The translations under genes and the position numbers were made by a program. A stretch of 64,000 nt of DNA, from assembly GCA_013420905.1 (NCBI GenBank), contig JAAXNY010000006.1, positions 992,001-1,056,000 on the forward strand. The letters run 5' to 3'. Numbering within the stretch: position 1 is the first letter of the stretch; every line of letters begins with the position of its first letter. Below are positions 58,988 to 64,000 of this stretch, in pieces. The notes below the pieces were generated by a model. That model did not search any database. It saw only the letters and a program-made list of their open reading frames with translations, and was not told where the DNA came from. Source of the stretch: Collybia mongolica. Lineage: Eukaryota > Basidiomycota > Agaricomycetes > Agaricales > Clitocybaceae.

Positions 58988-60799
58988 TCATGCGTCTTGC
59001 ACGTAATTGCCTGGTAAAATAGTCAAAAACAACAATCAAAGAGCGAGACATAATAAAGGATTACCAGGGAAGACCCCTTGCTCGCCATTGAGCCGACCAG
59101 TCCACCAATCCTCAGTACTCGCAGTCCTCTCCACAATTTCTATCTTGTCCCCAGTATTAAAGGAAAGATCTCCGTCGGCCTGTTGGTATCATCACGAAAA
59201 TGTCGATACGATAGGATCCCGAAATTTTTACCTGGGCAGCAAAGTCATAGAGGGCGATAACGTACTGAACTTGGGGAACAATCTTAGGCTTGGGTTTCAA
59301 AGGTGGTGGCGGTGGTGCTCTCTTCGTGGCTGCAGCAACCGAAGCTCCACTTCCACTAGACGATGGTGTATATGGAGGAGGGGGTGCATGTAACGATGCA
59401 CTCGGCGGGGGAGGTGGTGCTTTCTTGAATGACGGATTTGAAGGAACGGGTGGGCGAGAACCTGAGCCTACTGACGATCCAGTGGCCGTCGAGCCTGAGC
59501 GGCCGATGCTATTTTGACTACGGTTTGCTTGAACGAGTCTAGCTGCAGATAAAAGAAGTCGACATAATGCTGAGTATGCCAAGGCCCATTTGTACGTACA
59601 AACTGAGATAATTCGCTTGATAATGTTGAGGTTCTCGATAACACTCCATGCATCAGTTCGCCTCTCCTCGTAGTCTTGTGCAATTTGTGCGCCAGGTACG
59701 TTGGCAAGGTCATACTTTGCATCGTCTGCAAAACTGTTCATTTTCTCGAGGATGAGATAGTAGATGTTCAATCTGCGAGACGGTGGATTTGGCGCTTCAC
59801 TCAAATATCGCGGGTGAGTAAATTACGCACTGCATATAGAAGAATGAATCGAATAGCGGGTCAACGAATTGTGTGGAAAGCGTCATGAATCGCGGAAGAT
59901 CCGCTTTTAGCGCGTTGTTTATGTAGTCGTATTCATTTGTTGCCATTTCAAAGTCTTGTTCCAACTAAAGAAGTTGATTCAGGCAAGAAGTTCGAGTAGA
60001 ATGTAAAAGAGCTGTACCTTGAACAAGTTCTTTTCATCGCTCAGAGATTTTTCTTTTTTGTCTCGAAGCTTTGTTAATGAATTGTTGTAACGATCATAAT
60101 CCGTCAGCTGGATATCAAGCGCAAATCATTCAACAACGAGGCGAGCTCATTGACAGAAGAATCTCATACTTTGTGATCCCGCTTTGTGATACTCTTCCGG
60201 ATAAGTTTCATGACGGACTGTAGTTCTTTCGTTGGTCCAACTATTCTGCTTTCAATTAACTCGAGTTCTGGGGAGATAAGGGCCCTCATCTCTTCCATCG
60301 CTGCCTCGTATTTCGTGACATTGCGAATCGTATGTTCGGCCTCAGGGTTCTTTCCAATTAGGTCGTATTCTCCAGATATAGGTTGCATTATAACAGCGTA
60401 ATGCGCCGCATATCCCGCTCCCGATGTGAACAGTGCTGGAGACATGAATAAATGGATGCGAAGAACCAGCGAGCCTGACCCAACTCACAGTTTACGGCGT
60501 CGGTGAACACCTTCGTTTCTTTCAATAGTTTCTCTGCGCCTGTCTCCATGGCTGCGAAATGACGCTGGTAGTCGTCGAACTCGGGATCGCTAGACTCTGT
60601 TCATAGACGAAAAGCGGGAGCAAATACCCCAATTATTATATGGTATTCCCAATAGGAATATGCGGTCGTCTCACTCTTGGACATCCCGATCCTGCTTGTG
60701 ACCGCGAACGGAGTGCTGTGCACAATGTATTTAGAATGGACCTGTTTCCAAAGCTTGGTAGATTGGGTACCGTTTGATTGCCTTCCCAAATCCCTTCAT
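58988..60799 (-). CDS. BAR-SH3 protein of the Rvs167/Hob1 (amphiphysin) family
   Basis: The start is at 60799. Two short exons give MKGFGKAIKRTPFAVTSRIG, then MSKKSSDPEFDDYQRHFAAM, the conserved N-terminus of Rvs167/Hob1. The BAR domain continues with EKLLKETKVFTDAVN, MQPISGEYDLIGKNPEAEHT, the charged helix RKSITKRDHKLTDYDRYNN, LEQDFEMATNEYDYINNALK and FVDPLFDSFFYMQLNIYYLI. A Ser/Gly/Pro linker with polyproline runs (KKAPPPPPSASLHAPPPPYTP) precedes a C-terminal SH3 domain (VIALYDFAAQADGDLSF; ASTEDWWTGRLNGEQGVFPG; NYVQDA, stop 58988-58990). Such proteins bend membranes and act with actin in endocytic scission. The last intron separates FPG from NYV. Length and architecture match the family. 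Confidence 0.95.
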
Positions 60800-61527
60800 C
60801 TTGAAAGTTGGAGACTTCTGATAGATGGGGACCGTATGACCTTATAACCCAGGTCGTTCGTGTTACTGAGCGCGAGTGATTATAGGAAAGGAGTCTGACA
60901 CAGGGAAAAGAGAGATATTCCCACGGCCAGATACTACATCAATCAATCACCAATGTGACCTATCAACTTGGGACTTAGCTTGAGCGCTGATCAGTGCGCT
61001 AGGTTTTCAAGCTTTCAAAAGTTTCAAGGTAAGCCCCTCATCCTTACTTGAGGCAGGATTTAAGCGAACACCCGACTCATAATGAAGTCCGATTACAGCC
61101 ATAATATCACGGGTGAATGATTACACATGTACGTTGTTTATATGTCCCACTTCCATCATGACCTGCACATCCATTTTTAGATACGGATACCCAAAACAAT
61201 CTAATGCGCCATCTTGGCTAGAAAGAATAATCAGACTTTTTAGAAAATGGTGACCTGAAACTTGAGACAATGGTGTGCCGGATGACTTAGTGGACTCAAA
61301 TACCGATAGTATTAGAATGTTATCGTCACATCTCTCCCCTTTTGAAATACCATGGGTAGATGTGGATTCACGATGGAATTTAGGCCTCAGGTTAGGGACG
61401 TGGCATAAAACGTGTTCCGTCACGTGGTGGGAATCTTTCCAAGTCCGGTGTACTCGGCGTGCGGTACCGCCAAGTTATGACAACGGTTCCAGCTCGATCA
61501 TCCACACCACCAACCCCTCCTTCCGGA
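60800..61527. other. Divergent intergenic region between BAR-SH3 and SBDS genes
   Basis: About 730 nt, probably both promoters. Short frames at 61121-61423 (minus) and 61275-61562 (plus) show no motifs. No RNA gene was recognised. Confidence 0.5.
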
Positions 61528-62607
61528 ATGTCAAAGATCAACCAACCCTCAAATCAGATTAAGTGATGCGTTCGCTATTTTGTCCCTCAACATTGGGTAT
61601 CTGATCAGGGTTTCTCCCAGGCTAACCAACGTATCGATCGTACGGCTCAAAAAAGCTGGTAAACGATTCGAAGTGAGTCGGGCACGGGTTATAAGGTGGC
61701 CCTAGTTCTCACCTCCGATCTAGGTTGCGTGTTACAAAAACAAGGTCCAGGAATGGAGAACAGGCGTGTATGTTTCGTCACTATCGCGATGATTATACAA
61801 CGAATAATCTATTGTACATGGGTTCTCAGAGAAACAGACCTGGATGATGTTTTACAAATCAGTAACGTGTTCGTGAATGTCTCCAAGGGAGAAGTGGCAA
61901 AAGCTGGTGATCTCCAGAAAGCTTTTGGGACTACCGAAGTGCCCAATATTGTGAAAGAAGTAAACATGTGGTGATATCTTCGGTGATTTATTCTAACCTC
62001 TACTTTCAACAGATCCTAAAAAAAGGCGAAGTTCAGGTTAATGAGAAGGAACGGGAACATGACCTGACATCGCTGAGAAAGGAAATCGCAACCCTTGTTG
62101 CAGAGAAGTGCGTAGAACCTGCAACCCAGAAGCCATACCCAGTGGGTATGATTGAGAAAGCAATGGCAGAGGCAGGCTTCAGCGTAAAGCAAAATAAAAA
62201 TGCAAAAAGTCAGGTAATCATATCATTCCCTCTCATTTTGATTGTCCTTGTGAGCAGTATATGGTAGGTTTCCGAGTGTATCAAGCAATTGCAAGCGGAA
62301 TCCAATCTTCCAATTCAAAGAGCCCGGATGCGAGTCCGAGTTTCTATGCCTACAGCCGACAGCAAGCGTCTTCGCGAGAAGATTGTTGAAGGGGCAGAGA
62401 AAGTCGAGAATGACGAGACGGGACAGGAAGAATGGGAAGTGGTACGTTGAGTTTGGCCTGGTTATTTTCTTAGTTATCTGACTTCCTGAGCAGGTTATGT
62501 TGATTGAACCTGGACAGTTCCGTGTTATAAATGAGATTTTACAGAAAGAATGCAAAGGAAGGGGAAGAATTGAGACCATGTCATTTGCCGCCACCGCGAC
62601 CACCTAG
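61528..62607 (+). CDS. SDO1: Ribosome maturation protein SBDS/Sdo1
   Basis: The start at 61528 opens MSKINQPSNQIK, which joins through an intron as ATT AA|G to LTNVSIVRLKKAGKRFE, then VACYKNKVQEWRTGV and ETDLDDVLQISNVFVNVSKG. This is the FYSH domain, matching yeast Sdo1 closely. Domain II follows: VPNIVKEILKKGEVQVNEKE, then HDLTSLRKEIATLVAEKCVE and PYPVGMIEKAMAEAGFSVK. The C-terminal RNA-binding-like domain reads SKRLREKIVEGAEKVE, VVMLIEPGQFRVINEI and ends MSFAATATT (stop 62605-62607). Six introns are visible. With the GTPase Efl1, SBDS evicts Tif6/eIF6 from nascent 60S subunits. Length (about 250 residues) and domain order match the family. Confidence 0.96.
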
Positions 62608-62712
62608 AAGGGCTAAGTATCATATTAATTGTACTTTTAGTAATGTCTCATCTGTTGTACAGTCATAGAGTACGCTCACTCATGTATGACAATTTGGACG
62701 TCACCGATCTGC

Positions 62713-64000
62713 TCACCGAGGGCCCAAGTCGCTTAATATGAGAGGTCTGACTGTCTGGCTCCAGTTGTCTTCCCACGTCCCCCAGAACCACTCTGAGTCC
62801 ATGCCCGCTCGGTGGGGCGGTGAACGAACACGACGGGAAGAAGACGTCGGCTTGGACGCGTTTACAAGCGATGATCGAAGTGCTGCCAAGCGCGGAGAAT
62901 TGGGAAAGGAGGTGAACAGTGACTGCATTTCATGAGTCGTGGAAGGTTAGTATACTCCTAAGATACGGACCTCGAGTTGTTCCACAAGTTGAGCCGAATT
63001 TTTGAAGACAAGACCATTAACCCCGTCCTTGACCAATTCGTCTAGACTGCAGATAGGTGAGCTATCTGTAGTATGTTCCAATGTAATAAGTTACCATGCA
63101 AAATCCAGTGCACAGACGGGAAGGCCACAGCCAAACATATCCACCACTTTCATCGGCAGATCAAGTGCTGATGAGCTAGAATGCAGACAGACACCGAGAT
63201 CCGCTGACCCTAATTCCAATTAGATAACAAACAACATATAGTGTAAAAACGTACCCAACAGGATAGGGTAATCCTCTGCCTCCAACCATAAGCTGACACA
63301 TCGCACCCATGCCCATTCTTCTTGTAACTTGGTTACCTTTTTCATATACACATCTCTAAGTGGACCTTTACCAGTAAGCACCACCAAAAGTTTGGGTAGG
63401 GTATCAATATTAGATTGTCGTTCTTTCGCGTCACCCTGTCCGTGCAGTCGTGCTAATTCTGTTGCACGTGCATCATACGCAACCATCGCTTCTAAAAGGA
63501 TCTGAAAATCTTCATCCGGTGTCCAAGATGTGCTTGAGACCAGAAGCGCAGGTCTGTCAGGTCGCTGGGTGGGAAGACCCACGTCGGTATACATCGGAGG
63601 GGTTGTTGATATAGGTGGCGGAGTCAATGAGGAGAAATTTGCGTGGGGGTTTGTAGAATCGGCTGGAGGGGATGGAGAAGCCGTCGATCGAGCGGTGTGC
63701 GTAAATGGTGTAGAGTACGGGAGAGAGGACTCGGGGAGGAATCCGTGCAATGCGTTCTGGGACACAAGAGAGGGCTGCAGCCTCCGAAAGAGCTAGGATA
63801 ATATCCGTGAGGCACAGCCAAATGAGAGAAGAGGTAGACAGATACTAACATCATGCATTTCCTGGGCAGAGGCGCGGTGGAAGTGGTACGGGGGCCTATC
63901 ATGAAGTATCAATTTTTGACCTCTGCATAGATGGAAGTATATCAGTAACGTTTGTGGATACATCGCATAGTTGGCGCACTGAAGGTCCCATTTTTCAACG
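62713..64000 (-). CDS. ALG1: Chitobiosyldiphosphodolichol beta-mannosyltransferase, 3' part (runs off right edge)
   Basis: The minus strand enters at the window end with [23 protein letters not shown] (read across an intron at CA|A). The HDRPP motif is characteristic of ALG1. It continues with [90 protein letters not shown] and a tail with [17 protein letters not shown], ending SDLGPR (stop 62713-62715). These are GT-B family (GT33) elements. GKGP and [16 protein letters not shown] correspond to the donor-binding C-terminal domain. Alg1 adds the first mannose to GlcNAc2-PP-dolichol on the cytosolic face of the ER. The N-terminal domain and membrane anchor lie beyond the window. It is convergent with SBDS. 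Confidence 0.93.

Noticed and set aside
1..64000. CRISPR arrays, bacterial operons, secondary-metabolite cluster, intact transposon
   Set aside because: No spaced direct repeats, no polyketide/NRPS/terpene core genes, no transposase or reverse transcriptase motif. The introns and gene families are fungal throughout.

Overview
The window looks like nuclear DNA of a filamentous basidiomycete, probably an Agaricomycete. Nearly every gene is split by introns of about 45-60 nt with GT..AG ends. Genes are dense and lie on both strands. Several products belong to groups I associate with Agaricomycetes: a DUF7704-type membrane protein, BTB and F-box-like proteins, a secreted Asn/Gly-rich protein and a single-pass surface protein with a Pro-rich stalk. 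I see no bacterial operons, no CRISPR array, no intact transposon and no secondary-metabolite cluster.

Layout. 0-7 kb: the 5' end of a putative SSN6/CYC8-like co-repressor gene (minus, runs off the left edge), a SERF-type small protein, a Brl1/Brr6 nuclear-envelope protein and, divergent from it, mitochondrial ClpP. 8-20 kb: a membrane-anchored ADAM metalloprotease, a BTB protein, the DBP3 RNA helicase and an oxysterol-binding protein. 20-31 kb: a protein of about 1,900 residues with a long coiled coil, the DOT1 H3K79 methyltransferase, an F-box-like protein and an intron-containing initiator tRNA-Met. 31-46 kb: a rhodanese-PTP phosphatase, DNA topoisomerase II, a tiny spliced orphan gene and a GCN20/ABCF3-type ABC protein. 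46-64 kb: a surface membrane protein, a DUF7704 protein, a YvcK/CofD-like (UPF0052) protein, an orphan protein, chorismate synthase, a possible SAP30-like Sin3-binding protein, the secreted Asn/Gly/Ala-rich protein, an Rvs167/Hob1-type BAR-SH3 protein, the SBDS/Sdo1 ribosome maturation factor and the 3' part of ALG1 (minus, runs off the right edge).

The genes are mostly single-copy housekeeping functions and do not form one pathway. Themes recur: translation and ribosome biogenesis (DBP3, SBDS, ABCF3, initiator tRNA), chromatin and transcription (SSN6-like, DOT1, TOP2, SAP30-like) and membrane, lipid or trafficking roles (Brl1, OSBP, BAR-SH3, ALG1). The most unusual features are a 6-nt microexon in CLPP, a 10-nt intron in the initiator tRNA gene, a PTP whose catalytic domain is interrupted by a very large low-complexity insertion, two spliced genes that simple ORF finding misses or mis-starts, and a perfect hairpin overlapping an ACGCGT box in the CLPP/BRL1 promoter. 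Exon boundaries were set by eye from splice consensus and protein-family continuity.
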